Below are positions 26,759 through 34,544 of a stretch of DNA of 64,000 nucleotides, piece by piece. This DNA is from Onishia niordana. GTDB taxonomy: Bacteria > Pseudomonadota > Gammaproteobacteria > Pseudomonadales > Halomonadaceae. The notes beneath the pieces were generated by a model. That model had not been told where the DNA came from and did no database searches. It worked only from the letters and a program-made list of their open reading frames with translations. Made by a program: the position numbers and the translations under genes. The first letter of the stretch is position 1. Each line of letters begins with the position of its first letter. The stretch is from the NCBI RefSeq assembly GCF_004798965.1, contig NZ_SDSD01000004.1, forward strand, positions 124,001 through 188,000, given 5' to 3'.

Positions 26759-27109
26759 ATGGAACGCCTTTTTATCTACGGGACGCTTGGCCCAGGTGGA
26801 CCGAACGAGCAAGTCATGCAGAAGATCGGTGGCACCTGGGAGTCGGGAAGCATCAAGGGCCGGCTAATCGAAGCGGGTTGGGGCGCCGAGATGGGGTTCC
26901 CCGGCTTGGTACTGGACGACGCCGGCGACGATATCGAAGGCCATGTCTTTGTGTCGGAGAACCTGTCTCAGCATTGGACCGCGCTAGACGACTTTGAGGG
27001 GGAGGAGTACCAGCGCCAACCGACAAAGGTGAGGCTCTCTGCCGGAGGCACCATTAACGCCTACGTGTACGCCCTGCGAGATGGTCGACGAGCGCGGCAC
27101 CACGCTTGA
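26759..27109 (+). CDS. Gamma-glutamylcyclotransferase-like (AIG2/GGCT fold) protein
   Basis: A 116-residue protein with the fold signature MERLFIYGTLGPGGPN (YGTL binding loop), a GHVFVSENLSQHW segment, then LDDFEGEEYQR (the Glu of the FEG-type motif being the proposed catalytic base) and an AYVYALRD C-terminal strand. Family members open gamma-glutamyl-amine or peptide bonds to 5-oxoproline; the real substrate is unknown. AGGAG lies seven bases before the ATG. The last 12 codons are not native: from 27071 the sequence is a copy of ruvX read in another frame, so the original C-terminus was replaced or extended by the junction. Confidence 0.8.
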   Translation: MERLFIYGTLGPGGPNEQVMQKIGGTWESGSIKGRLIEAGWGAEMGFPGLVLDDAGDDIEGHVFVSENLSQHWTALDDFEGEEYQRQPTKVRLSAGGTINAYVYALRDGRRARHHA

Positions 27110-27172
27110 GGCCAAGCCCCTGCCCGCGAGGCCGGCCATCGAGGCAATTATCGCGAGGACAGCGTCTACGAG
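27071..27172 (+). pseudogene. Decayed fragment of the ruvX 3' region
   Basis: Twenty-eight bases (27071-27098) are identical to ruvX 26293-26320. The match then continues with scattered changes (GAGGCCAAG, GGCCATCG, GGCAATTATCGCGA, GACAGCGTC shared) to about 27172, pairing with 26396. The last part of ruvX, about 100 bases with the stop, is missing, and similarity resumes at 27200 against 26501. The ruvX frame is broken and its start is absent. Part of it is re-used as the 3' end of the cyclotransferase gene. Confidence 0.85.
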
Positions 27173-27490
27173 GTTGTTGTTGCCAAAAAATAGCCAACTC
27201 TTTGATATTCCTTCAATGGTTCCGCTGACTCGGCCTCTTGGGCTGAGTCCCCCCGTTTGTCGCTGGTTGGCTGGGCTTTGCCGTGCGGGGAGTCGGTATC
27301 TGGTATGGCCTGGCGCCCTGCGGAAATTGCAGCCTCTCCGGATTCTCCGAGTGCCAGTTGAAACTCAGACAGCGTATTCTGGCCGTATTCGACGGTGCGG
27401 CCTATGCAACGCAAGCACCAAACGACGATTAGTCTGCCATGCTGAACGGTGCCCCCTCTGCACTGACTATCGCAAAGGAGACATGGCGTT
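27110..27490 (+). other. Gene-free stretch between cyclotransferase and cyclase genes
   Basis: It holds the rest of the ruvX relic (to 27172) and copy B of the downstream repeat (27200-27330). After that I see no gene. The last 20 bases contain AAAGGAG (27474-27480), the ribosome site of the next gene. No clear terminator or promoter stands out. Confidence 0.6.
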
Positions 27491-29155
27491 TTGAACCAAC
27501 AAGAGTGGTTGAGTGAGGTGCTATCCCTTTCTCAATCGGCCTATCTGCGCATCTCGCGCGACCAGCGGGTTACCGAGGCGTTAGGCAATACCCAGTTACT
27601 CCTCGGTCGCGATCCGGATGAGTTGATAGGTTTGGCCTCAGGTGAACTGAAGGATATACGCACGCAGCTCGGCGTCGCTGTCTCTGAGTGCCTAGCTAGG
27701 CGTGATATGCGGCAAGGAGAGCCCTGGGCGTTCGAAGACATTGCCGGCAGCTATTATGGGCTCTCTGATGGCAGCATCGTGATCAAGCTTACGGCTTCGC
27801 TCCAGGGGGATCAGGGCATTGTCGGGCGGCTCGCTGACCAACTGCCTGTCATGGTGGCTTACGTTGATCGAGGGGGCTGCTTTCGCCTCAATAATCAGGC
27901 CTACGTGGATTTCATCGGCCTTAGCAGGGAGGCGCTCTATGGCCAGCCAGTGTCATCCGTCCTCAATGCCGACTCCTATGCAAAGGTATGGCCACGCCTT
28001 CAAAGAGCCCTCACGGGGCAAGAGGTCAACTATGAAGACCGGCTTTCCCTCACGGATGGGCGCGAGTTTTACTTCAAGGTGAAGTACGTCCCCGACTTCC
28101 TAGAAAACGAAGTGATCGGGTGCTACGCGGTTATCCAGGATGTCACAGAAGATCGCGCCATGATTCATCTGCTGCGTGATATCCACAGCAGCGTGAATCG
28201 TACCGATATCAGCACCAGCGAGATCATCGATCGACTGCTCCGCGATGCGTTGGACACCCTCTCTCTGCAGATTGGTCTCGTCAGCCGCATCATCGATGAT
28301 CAGTATATCGTCAAATGGGCTGCGTCAGATGGCGGTATCTCGCCGGGTGACACCTTCGCCCTGGGGGATACCTACTGTCGTTTGATGCTCGATGCCGAGG
28401 ATGTCTTGTACACCAACCAAGCGGGTCAGGACGCTCGCATCAGTGGTCACCCCTGTTATCAGCAATTTGGCCTCGAGACCTATATCGGCACGCCGCTACG
28501 TTTGAATGGTGAGGTCTGGGGAACGCTCAATTTCTCGAGCCCAAGCCCGCGTCAAGCGCCTTTCACTCAGGTGGAAATCGAGTTGGTCAGGCTGATTGCC
28601 GATGCGGTGGAGCGTGTCATCACCAACGAAGCCGAGATCGAGCAGGTACGTCAGGAACTCGACCTGATGGCCGACAAGGCGTCCCGGGATTATTTGACGG
28701 GACTACCCAATCGCGCGTTTCTCGATCAGCACTTGGAGACATTGATCGCTCGGGCGGAGCGCTTCTCGCTTGCGGTGATCGATATCGACCACTTCAAGCA
28801 AGTCAACGATACCCATGGTCATGATGTTGGGGATATCGCGCTCCAGTGGCTGAGTGGCCGTATCTCGGAGTGTCTCCGTGATGGCGACATCGTGGCTAGA
28901 ACCGGGGGCGAGGAGTTCGTTGTCGTGATGCGACAGGCGAGCCTAACCGCCGCAGAGAAGGTCATGGAGCGGGTACGCCAACATATCAAGGCCGGCGCTG
29001 TCATTTTGCAGGACGACAGAGAATTGCCCATCACCATTAGTATCGGTCTCAGCGAGTATGCTCAGGGAGAGGCGTTCTCGGAGTTGTTCAAGCGTGCGGA
29101 TACTGCGCTCTATGCCGCCAAGCGCGCAGGCCGGGATCAGATCTGCTCTGAGTAG
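27491..29155 (+). CDS. PAS-GAF-GGDEF diguanylate cyclase
   Basis: A 554-residue cytosolic signalling protein without membrane spans. A short N-terminal PAS-like region is followed by a PAS domain (about 118-232, PVMVAYVDRGGCFRLNNQAY), a GAF domain (about 240-385, with DTYCRLMLDAEDVLYT and YIGTPLRLNGEVWGTLNF) and a C-terminal GGDEF domain. The active site is GGEEF (472-476), and the product-inhibition site RDGD (463-466) is correctly spaced, so it should make c-di-GMP under feedback control. The start is TTG at 27491, ten bases after AAAGGAG; an ATG at 27483 in another frame yields only three codons. No partner phosphodiesterase is nearby. Confidence 0.9.
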   Translation: MNQQEWLSEVLSLSQSAYLRISRDQRVTEALGNTQLLLGRDPDELIGLASGELKDIRTQLGVAVSECLARRDMRQGEPWAFEDIAGSYYGLSDGSIVIKLTASLQGDQGIVGRLADQLPVMVAYVDRGGCFRLNNQAYVDFIGLSREALYGQPVSSVLNADSYAKVWPRLQRALTGQEVNYEDRLSLTDGREFYFKVKYVPDFLENEVIGCYAVIQDVTEDRAMIHLLRDIHSSVNRTDISTSEIIDRLLRDALDTLSLQIGLVSRIIDDQYIVKWAASDGGISPGDTFALGDTYCRLMLDAEDVLYTNQAGQDARISGHPCYQQFGLETYIGTPLRLNGEVWGTLNFSSPSPRQAPFTQVEIELVRLIADAVERVITNEAEIEQVRQELDLMADKASRDYLTGLPNRAFLDQHLETLIARAERFSLAVIDIDHFKQVNDTHGHDVGDIALQWLSGRISECLRDGDIVARTGGEEFVVVMRQASLTAAEKVMERVRQHIKAGAVILQDDRELPITISIGLSEYAQGEAFSELFKRADTALYAAKRAGRDQICSE

Positions 29156-29244
29156 GCGGCGTGGCGGTTTGAGATTCAATGGTTAGCTGGACCGTTATCT
29201 AGTCCCAATCCAGTATCGAATCGTCTCTAGTGGCAATACGCAAC

Positions 29245-29265
29245 GGCCCGCTCATTGAGCGGGCC
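29245..29265 (+). terminator. Terminator after the diguanylate cyclase gene
   Basis: GGCCCGCTC (29245-29253), ATT loop, GAGCGGGCC (29257-29265), followed by ATTTAGTG. The T-tract is weak. It could also serve the convergent pyrB on the other strand, whose stop is 35 bases away. Confidence 0.65.
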
Positions 29266-29299
29266 ATTTAGTGTTCAGGTAACGAGTGTCGGTCGTGTA

Positions 29300-30331
29300 T
29301 CAGCCGCGCAGGTCGTCGACGCCGACGGTGTCGGGCACGAACCAGGGTACATCGCGCAGGTCGCGCTCGATCAGGTGATCGACCTTGAGCAGGGTGGCAA
29401 ATATCGCCATGCGCACGGGAATGCCGTTGTCGGTCTGACGGAAGATCGCCAGGCGCGGGTCGCCGTTCAGGTCGACGTCCAGGTCGTTGGCCTCGGGGCG
29501 GCTGTCACGGGGCAGCGGGTGCATGACGATGGTGTCTCGCTGGCAGTAACGATCCATGAAGCCGCGATCGACGGTGAAGTCGCGGGACAGGCCGCCGAAG
29601 CTCTCGCTCATCTCGGCGGTGAAGCGCTCCTTCTGGATGCGGGTGGTGTAGACCACATCCAGATCGCTGAAGTCGCTGGCCAGGCTCTCGCGCGTCTCGA
29701 CGCGATGCCCACGGTTGCTCACCAGGTCGATCAGGTGGCTCGGCATCTCGAGGCCCGACGGGGCGACCAGGGTGATGCGCATCGGCTCGTACAGTGACAG
29801 GAGCTTGATCAGCGAGTGCACGGTGCGCCCGTGTTTTAGATCGCCAGTCAGCAGAATATGAGCACCGGAAAGCGACTTGCCGAGCCGAGCGAATTCCTTG
29901 TCGATGGTATAGAAATCAAGCAGTGCCTGGCTCGGGTGCTCGCCGGGGCCGTCGCCACCGTTGATCACCGGTACGTTAGTGGCCTGGGCAAATTCGGCGA
30001 CCGCGCCCTGCTCCGGGTGGCGCAGCACGATGGCGTCGCAGTAGCCGCTCATCACGCGGCTGGTGTCGTAAAGCGATTCACCCTTGGCCATCGACGAGAA
30101 GGTGAAGCCGGTGGTGTCGCATACGCTGCCGCCGAGGCGGCTGAAGGCGGCGTGGAAACTGACGCGAGTTCGGGTACTGGCTTCGAAGAAGAGGTTGCCG
30201 AGCACCGCTCCCTCCAGCACGCGGGTGATCTTTCGGCGTTGGGCGACCGGTTCCATCAGCGCGGAAACGCGCATCAGGTGATCGACATCGTCGCGTGACA
30301 GGGAATCGACGGAGAGGAGATGGGAGCTCAT
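29300..30331 (-). CDS. pyrB: Aspartate carbamoyltransferase
   Basis: 343 residues, catalysing carbamoyl phosphate plus aspartate to carbamoyl aspartate in pyrimidine synthesis. The carbamoyl-phosphate loop FFEASTRTR, the MAKGESLYDT loop (counterpart of the 80s loop Lys), VMRHP-like VLRHPEQGA, GDGPGEHPSQALLD and MHPLPRD are all present. It is longer than E. coli PyrB (311) because of extra C-terminal residues, and neither a pyrI nor a pyrC'-like gene lies beside it. In pseudomonads pyrB also lies near ruvX but on the same strand with pyrR and pyrC'; here it is inverted and alone. Confidence 0.93.
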   Translation of the reverse strand: MSSHLLSVDSLSRDDVDHLMRVSALMEPVAQRRKITRVLEGAVLGNLFFEASTRTRVSFHAAFSRLGGSVCDTTGFTFSSMAKGESLYDTSRVMSGYCDAIVLRHPEQGAVAEFAQATNVPVINGGDGPGEHPSQALLDFYTIDKEFARLGKSLSGAHILLTGDLKHGRTVHSLIKLLSLYEPMRITLVAPSGLEMPSHLIDLVSNRGHRVETRESLASDFSDLDVVYTTRIQKERFTAEMSESFGGLSRDFTVDRGFMDRYCQRDTIVMHPLPRDSRPEANDLDVDLNGDPRLAIFRQTDNGIPVRMAIFATLLKVDHLIERDLRDVPWFVPDTVGVDDLRG

Positions 30332-30442
30332 CGCGGGCCTCGGCTGGCTGGATACGGTGGGCATTAGTGTACGCTGCGTGGCGCCGCGCTTCAGCCTTGG
30401 CGTCGTCTGCGCGAGGTGTTTAGTGTGCTCGCTTGTTGGTGC

Positions 30443-31273
30443 CTAGGGTTGGCTGGTGGGCTGCCGGCCGCCCAGCTGGGCGGTGATCTCATCGGCGGCT
30501 TGGCGAACCAGTTGGCCGAGCTCGTTCAAGCGCGTTTCGGGAATACGAGCCATGGGGCCGGAGACCGAGATCGCTGCCAGGGGGCGGCCGTGCTCGTCGT
30601 GAATCGCCGCGGCCACGCAGTGCAGGCCGATCGCGTGTTCTTCGCGGTCACAGGCATACCCCGCGTGGCGGATCTCGGCCATCGCCGACTCGAGTGCGGC
30701 AGGGGTGTCCAGGCTGTTGGGTGTGATGCGTGGCAGGCCATGAGCGTCGATGATGCGCGCTATCTCTGCCTCGGGCAGCCAGGCCAGCAGCGCCTTGCCG
30801 ACGCCGGAGGCGTGCATCGGCGCCCGTGAGCCAAGCCTTGTGATCATGCGCATCATCTGAGGTGATTCGGTCTGGGCCAGGAAGACGGCCTGGCCGCTGT
30901 CTTCGATGCCGAGGTTCGCGGACTCGCCGCTGGCCTCGGTCAACCGGCGCAGGAAGGGCCGGGCAGTGGCGATCAGATCGCGAGCCTCGAGGAAGGCGTT
31001 ACCGATGCGGAAGGTCTTGACGTCGATGCACCAGCGGCCGAGCTCGGCTTCCTGGGTGATAAAGCCCTGGCCGTGCAGCGCCTGCAGAAGCCGGTGGGTG
31101 GTCGAGGGAGCGAGCTCCATGCGGGTAGCGATGTCCGAAAGCACCAGCCCCTTGGGCTCCGTGGCCAGCACCTCGAGGATGTTCAGCCCGCGCACCAGCG
31201 ACTGGCTGTGGCCGCCGCCGGTCTTGCCTGTGCCGGCGGGGCGTCCCACTGTCTTGCGTTTGCCGTCTGTCAC
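30443..31273 (-). CDS. IclR-family transcriptional regulator (AllR-like)
   Basis: 276 residues. After a basic, flexible 20-residue tail comes the winged helix (about 22-85; SLVRGLNILEVLATEPKGL, then the recognition region MELAPSTTHRLLQAL), followed by the IclR effector domain (about 95-270; MHASGVGKALLAWLPE, and CDREEHAIGLHCVAAAIHD). The resemblance and position beside uraD suggest an AllR-type repressor that senses glyoxylate or allantoin, but the ligand is an inference. It lies 111 bases upstream of pyrB and 165 bases downstream of uraD on the same strand. Confidence 0.85.
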   Translation of the reverse strand: MTDGKRKTVGRPAGTGKTGGGHSQSLVRGLNILEVLATEPKGLVLSDIATRMELAPSTTHRLLQALHGQGFITQEAELGRWCIDVKTFRIGNAFLEARDLIATARPFLRRLTEASGESANLGIEDSGQAVFLAQTESPQMMRMITRLGSRAPMHASGVGKALLAWLPEAEIARIIDAHGLPRITPNSLDTPAALESAMAEIRHAGYACDREEHAIGLHCVAAAIHDEHGRPLAAISVSGPMARIPETRLNELGQLVRQAADEITAQLGGRQPTSQP

Positions 31274-31438
31274 GCCTTGCTCCTCATGGCCTGCCTGATC
31301 GGCTCACAGGATACCGCCTGGAAGGACGTCTGTCGTGAGAGCGAAAACGCCTTCCACTGTGTGACGAGAGGCCCTCGCGTCCCTTTTGGCCTCCCATCGA
31401 CGTCGCGACCGGGTGACTGCTGCCGGAGGCGGCGATGC

Positions 31439-31981
31439 TCAGTCCTCAGCGCGCGCCTCTAGCCGTTGCCTTGCGATGCTGTGGATCTGCGCGATGGCGG
31501 TATGACGTTCCTCGTTCGGCGTATTGTCGAGCCGGGCCTCGAAGGCGTCGAGGATGGCGTGGCGATCCTTGCCCCTGACCGCGATCACGAAGGGAAAGCC
31601 GAAGCGTCCCCGGTAGGCGGCATTGAGGCGTGTGAAACGCTCAAGTTCCTCGGGGCTGCATTGATCGAGGCCAGCCCCGGCCTGTTCCTTGAGCGAGTCG
31701 TTGCTGACCTCGCCGGCCAGTGCCGCCTTGCCGGCGAGGTCCGGGTGGGCCCGAATCACGGCAAGTTGCTGTTCTTCATCAGCCGCATCAAGGACGCGGG
31801 CGAGGTGCCCGACAAGACCATGAACACTATCTTCGTGTTCGCTGAGGCCCTTGTCCCAGGCCGTTTCGGCGATCCAGGGCGAGCACTCGTAGAGATCGCC
31901 GAAACTGGCGATAAAGGCCTCCCGGCTTAAGTGGCTGGGGCGGGGGAAGAGCGGGCAGGCGGTGGAGGTATGGTCGACCAT
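31439..31981 (-). CDS. uraD: OHCU decarboxylase
   Basis: 180 residues. Converts 2-oxo-4-hydroxy-4-carboxy-5-ureidoimidazoline to S-allantoin, the third step of urate breakdown. Family blocks: [11 protein letters not shown] near residue 35, [13 protein letters not shown] with the conserved His near 80, [14 protein letters not shown], and [20 protein letters not shown] near 120-140. Good ribosome site AAAGGAG before the ATG. Divergent from uraH across a 96-bp region that holds a GTATAC-centred operator, so the two ends of the urate-to-allantoin route are controlled together. Confidence 0.93.
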   Translation of the reverse strand: MVDHTSTACPLFPRPSHLSREAFIASFGDLYECSPWIAETAWDKGLSEHEDSVHGLVGHLARVLDAADEEQQLAVIRAHPDLAGKAALAGEVSNDSLKEQAGAGLDQCSPEELERFTRLNAAYRGRFGFPFVIAVRGKDRHAILDAFEARLDNTPNEERHTAIAQIHSIARQRLEARAED

Positions 31982-32015
31982 GGTGACTCCTTTGCGCAGC
32001 GGCGGAAGATATGCG

Positions 32016-32034
32016 ATACAGTAACTGTATACAA
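32016..32034. promoter_or_regulatory. Overlapping palindromes between uraD and uraH (putative GntR operator)
   Basis: CTGTATACAA at 32025-32034 matches TTGTATACAA at nine of ten bases. It overlaps a second perfect inverted repeat, ATACAGT-A-ACTGTAT (32016-32030). It stands almost exactly midway between the two start codons, 43 to 44 bases from each. Sister sites are at 33663, 38373 and 38596. Confidence 0.6.
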
Positions 32035-32077
32035 TAATCAGGGACGCGACACGTCTCGATCACCCACAGGAGGTTTC

Positions 32078-32428
32078 ATGGGGTATCTGACCACCCATGT
32101 GCTCGACACCGCCCAGGGACGTCCGGGCCGCGGCATTCGCGTCGAGCTATTTCGTCTCGACGGCGAGACCCGCACCCCCCTCAGCGATGCCGTGACCAAT
32201 GCCGACGGCCGTTGCGACGCGCCGCTTCTCGAGGGCGACGCCTTTAGGCAGGGCGAATACGAGCTGCTCTTTCATGCCGGTGACTATCTTGGTGCGCAGG
32301 GCGAGCCGGCGTCGGGCGTCTTTCTCGAGCGGATTCCGCTGCGCTTTCGGGTCGCCGATGCCGATGAGCATTACCACGTTCCTCTACTGCTCTCGCCCTA
32401 CGGTTATACCACCTACCGCGGCAGCTGA
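32078..32428 (+). CDS. uraH: 5-hydroxyisourate hydrolase (transthyretin-like)
   Basis: 116 residues. Opens 5-hydroxyisourate to OHCU. N-terminal [18 protein letters not shown] carries the active-site His7, and the C-terminus ends in the diagnostic tetrapeptide YRGS, preceded by [15 protein letters not shown]. No signal peptide, so it is cytosolic. ATG 32078 is fixed by AGGAGG four bases upstream. First gene of uraH-puuD-gntR. Confidence 0.95.
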   Translation: MGYLTTHVLDTAQGRPGRGIRVELFRLDGETRTPLSDAVTNADGRCDAPLLEGDAFRQGEYELLFHAGDYLGAQGEPASGVFLERIPLRFRVADADEHYHVPLLLSPYGYTTYRGS

Positions 32429-32449
32429 CGCGCCCCTCAAGAGACGCTT

Positions 32450-33640
32450 ATGGATTATCTTCACGACTGGGCCAGCCTGCTGCTGCGCTGGGGTCATCTG
32501 ATCGTCGGCGTGGCCTGGATCGGTGCCTCGTTCTACTTCAACTGGCTCGAGAATCATCTCGAGCGCCAGAAAACATCGCTTAATGAGGGGGTGGCCGGCG
32601 AGCTGTGGGCCATCCATGGCGGCGGCTTCTACCACCTGCAGAAGTACGAACTGGCGCCGCCGAGCCTCCCCGAGCCCCTGCACTGGTTCAAGTGGGAGGC
32701 CTATACCACCTTCCTGACCGGCTTCGCGTTGCTGTGGGTGGTCTACTACCTGAATGCCGGCACCATGCTGCTGTCGCCGGGCTCTTCCATGGCGCCCTGG
32801 CAGGGGGTGCTGCTGGGGCTTGGCGTGGTGTTCGGCGCCTGGTTTGTCTACGACGCCCTGTGTCGCAGTGCGCTGAGTCGGCGCCCGACCTGGCTGGCGG
32901 TCAGCGGCTTTCTGTTGCTGGTCGGGCTGACCTGGGGCCTGATGCAGGTCTTCAGCGGACGGGCGGCCTATATCCATGTCGGGGCGGCAATCGGCACCTG
33001 CATGGTCGCCAATGTCTTCCGCGTGATCATCCCCGGGCAGAAAGCACTGGTGAGTGCGATGCAGACCGGCGCCGAGCGAGACCCGGTTCATGGTCGCCAC
33101 GCCCTGCTGCGCTCGCGCCACAATAATTACCTGACCCTGCCGGTGCTGTTTTTGATGATCAGCAGCCACTATCCCATGACGTACGCATCCGAGTGGGGCT
33201 GGCTGGTGCTGGCGGGACTGATGGTGTTCAGCGTGCTGGTGCGCCACTACTTCAATATTCGCCATCTGGCAGGTCGCAAGGTGTGGGTGCTGCCCGCCGC
33301 CGGCCTGATACTGGTGACCCTGATGGCGGCGATGGCACCTGGCGCTGCTCCGTCGCGGGAGGCCAGCGAAGGCGAGGTAGACGTTATCGCCTTCAGTGAG
33401 GTGTCGGCCATAGTCGAGGAGCGCTGCGCGGGTTGTCATGCCGCTGCGCCGAGTTTCGGTGGTTTCGCCGCCGCACCGGCCGGCGTGCAGTTGGACAGCG
33501 GCGAACAGATTCGCCGCCACCTGAACGATATCCAGCGCGTTGCTGTCACCACCCGGTATATGCCGCTTGGCAATGTCACCGGCATGACCGACGCCGAGCG
33601 GGCCACCGTTGGTGCCTTTATCGAGCATACTGCCCCCTGA
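32450..33640 (+). CDS. puuD: Membrane urate oxidase / urate hydroxylase with c-type heme tail
   Basis: 396 residues. The N-terminal DUF989 part has about eight membrane spans (starting LLLRWGHLIVGVAWIGASFYF) with conserved histidines and the motif RSRHNNYLTLPVLFLMISSHYP. The C-terminal 80 residues form a periplasmic cytochrome c domain with CAGCH (Cys326, Cys329, His330) and a likely axial Met in YMPLGNVTGM. PuuD enzymes oxidise urate to 5-hydroxyisourate and pass electrons to the respiratory chain instead of making peroxide. It starts 21 bases after uraH. Confidence 0.92.
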   Translation: MDYLHDWASLLLRWGHLIVGVAWIGASFYFNWLENHLERQKTSLNEGVAGELWAIHGGGFYHLQKYELAPPSLPEPLHWFKWEAYTTFLTGFALLWVVYYLNAGTMLLSPGSSMAPWQGVLLGLGVVFGAWFVYDALCRSALSRRPTWLAVSGFLLLVGLTWGLMQVFSGRAAYIHVGAAIGTCMVANVFRVIIPGQKALVSAMQTGAERDPVHGRHALLRSRHNNYLTLPVLFLMISSHYPMTYASEWGWLVLAGLMVFSVLVRHYFNIRHLAGRKVWVLPAAGLILVTLMAAMAPGAAPSREASEGEVDVIAFSEVSAIVEERCAGCHAAAPSFGGFAAAPAGVQLDSGEQIRRHLNDIQRVAVTTRYMPLGNVTGMTDAERATVGAFIEHTAP

Positions 33641-33662
33641 TGGGGCGGTGTGAGCGGGCAAG

Positions 33663-33672
33663 TCATATACAA
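33663..33672. promoter_or_regulatory. Putative GntR operator before its own gene
   Basis: TCATATACAA, eight of ten to TTGTATACAA, lies 40 bases before the gntR ATG in the 72-bp gap after puuD. It suggests autoregulation and is the weakest of the four sites. Confidence 0.4.
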
Positions 33673-33712
33673 TGGCCACTTTAGTGAGGGCAGTCTGCAG
33701 CGAGGAGTGGGC

Positions 33713-34462
33713 ATGAACCAGCGCCAGCGAGGGACCGAAAGCAAGGGGAGTGCTGTCCCGAAGGCGGCGAAGCGCCGGGGCAAGAACGGCGATGGGGCCG
33801 AACGCCACGAAGCGATCTATCAGTCGATCAGCGATGCCATTATCGAGCACCGCCTCAAGCCCGGGGCGCGGCTGCGCGAGGATGCGCTGTCTGAGGTCTT
33901 CGGCATTAGCCGTACCGGCATTCGCAAGATTCTGCAGCGTCTGGCGCTGGAGGAGCTGGTCACGCTGACCCCGCGCCGCGGTGCCAGCGTGACGCGGCCC
34001 ACCGCGGCCGAGGCCAAGGATGTCTTCGATGCGCGCCAGATGATCGAGTGTGGTCTGATGCCCGAAATCGCCCGGCGCATCACCGCCGCCGACCTCAAGA
34101 CCCTGCGCGACATGGCAAGTCGCGAGCACCAGGCCCTGAAGGCCGGCGAGCAGAGTGCTGCGATCAAGCTGTCGGCAGCCTTCCATGGTCATCTGGCAGA
34201 GCTCTCCGGTAACGCGACTCTGGCGGCCTTCGTCGAGCGCCTGTGCTCGCGCTCCTCGCTGATTCTCGCGGTCTATGGCAATCCGGGCCATTTGGGCTGT
34301 GGGTCCCATGATCACGATGACCTGCTCGGCCACCTCGAGCATGGCGACGGTGAGCGCGCCAGCGCCTTCATGGGCCGTCACCTCAAGGCCATCGAGGCCT
34401 CGCTTACCCTTCAGGCCGAGGAAGATGAAGCGCCGGATCTCTACTCGATCTTTTCGCACTGA
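33713..34462 (+). CDS. GntR-family regulator, FCD subfamily, of the ureide cluster
   Basis: 249 residues. A basic tail is followed by the winged helix (about 33-100; IYQSISDAIIEHRLKPGARLRE, recognition part FGISRTGIRKILQRL, wing TLTPRRGASV) and an all-helical FCD ligand domain with metal-type His and Asp residues (about 110-235). It lies inside the purine/ureide cluster as third gene after uraH-puuD. FCD-GntR proteins commonly bind short palindromes, and four such sites flank the cluster's promoters. That this protein binds them is an inference. ATG 33713 has AGGAG five bases upstream. Confidence 0.87.
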   Translation: MNQRQRGTESKGSAVPKAAKRRGKNGDGAERHEAIYQSISDAIIEHRLKPGARLREDALSEVFGISRTGIRKILQRLALEELVTLTPRRGASVTRPTAAEAKDVFDARQMIECGLMPEIARRITAADLKTLRDMASREHQALKAGEQSAAIKLSAAFHGHLAELSGNATLAAFVERLCSRSSLILAVYGNPGHLGCGSHDHDDLLGHLEHGDGERASAFMGRHLKAIEASLTLQAEEDEAPDLYSIFSH

Positions 34463-34490
34463 GCGAGCCGCCGCTGAATGCCCTCAATGC

Positions 34491-34524
34491 AAAAGGCCCT
34501 CGCCATTGGCGAGGGCCTTTTTTT
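34491..34524. terminator. Bidirectional terminator, gntR / permease
   Basis: AAAAGGCCCTCGCC (34491-34504), ATT loop, complementary arm at 34508-34521, then T-run to 34524. It separates the convergent gntR and NCS1 permease genes and works on both strands. Confidence 0.92.
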
Positions 34525-34544
34525 GGTACTTCAGTGATGATCGA

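Noticed and set aside
26500..27490. Insertion sequence or integron around the cyclotransferase gene
   Set aside because: The flanking repeats are direct, partial and derived from ruvX; there is no transposase or integrase, no inverted terminal repeats and no tRNA target.
32384..34459. Very long minus-strand open frame (691 codons) across puuD and gntR
   Set aside because: It is the antisense of two well-recognised genes; the product is a His/Gln/Arg-rich string typical of GC-rich shadow frames and has no domain.
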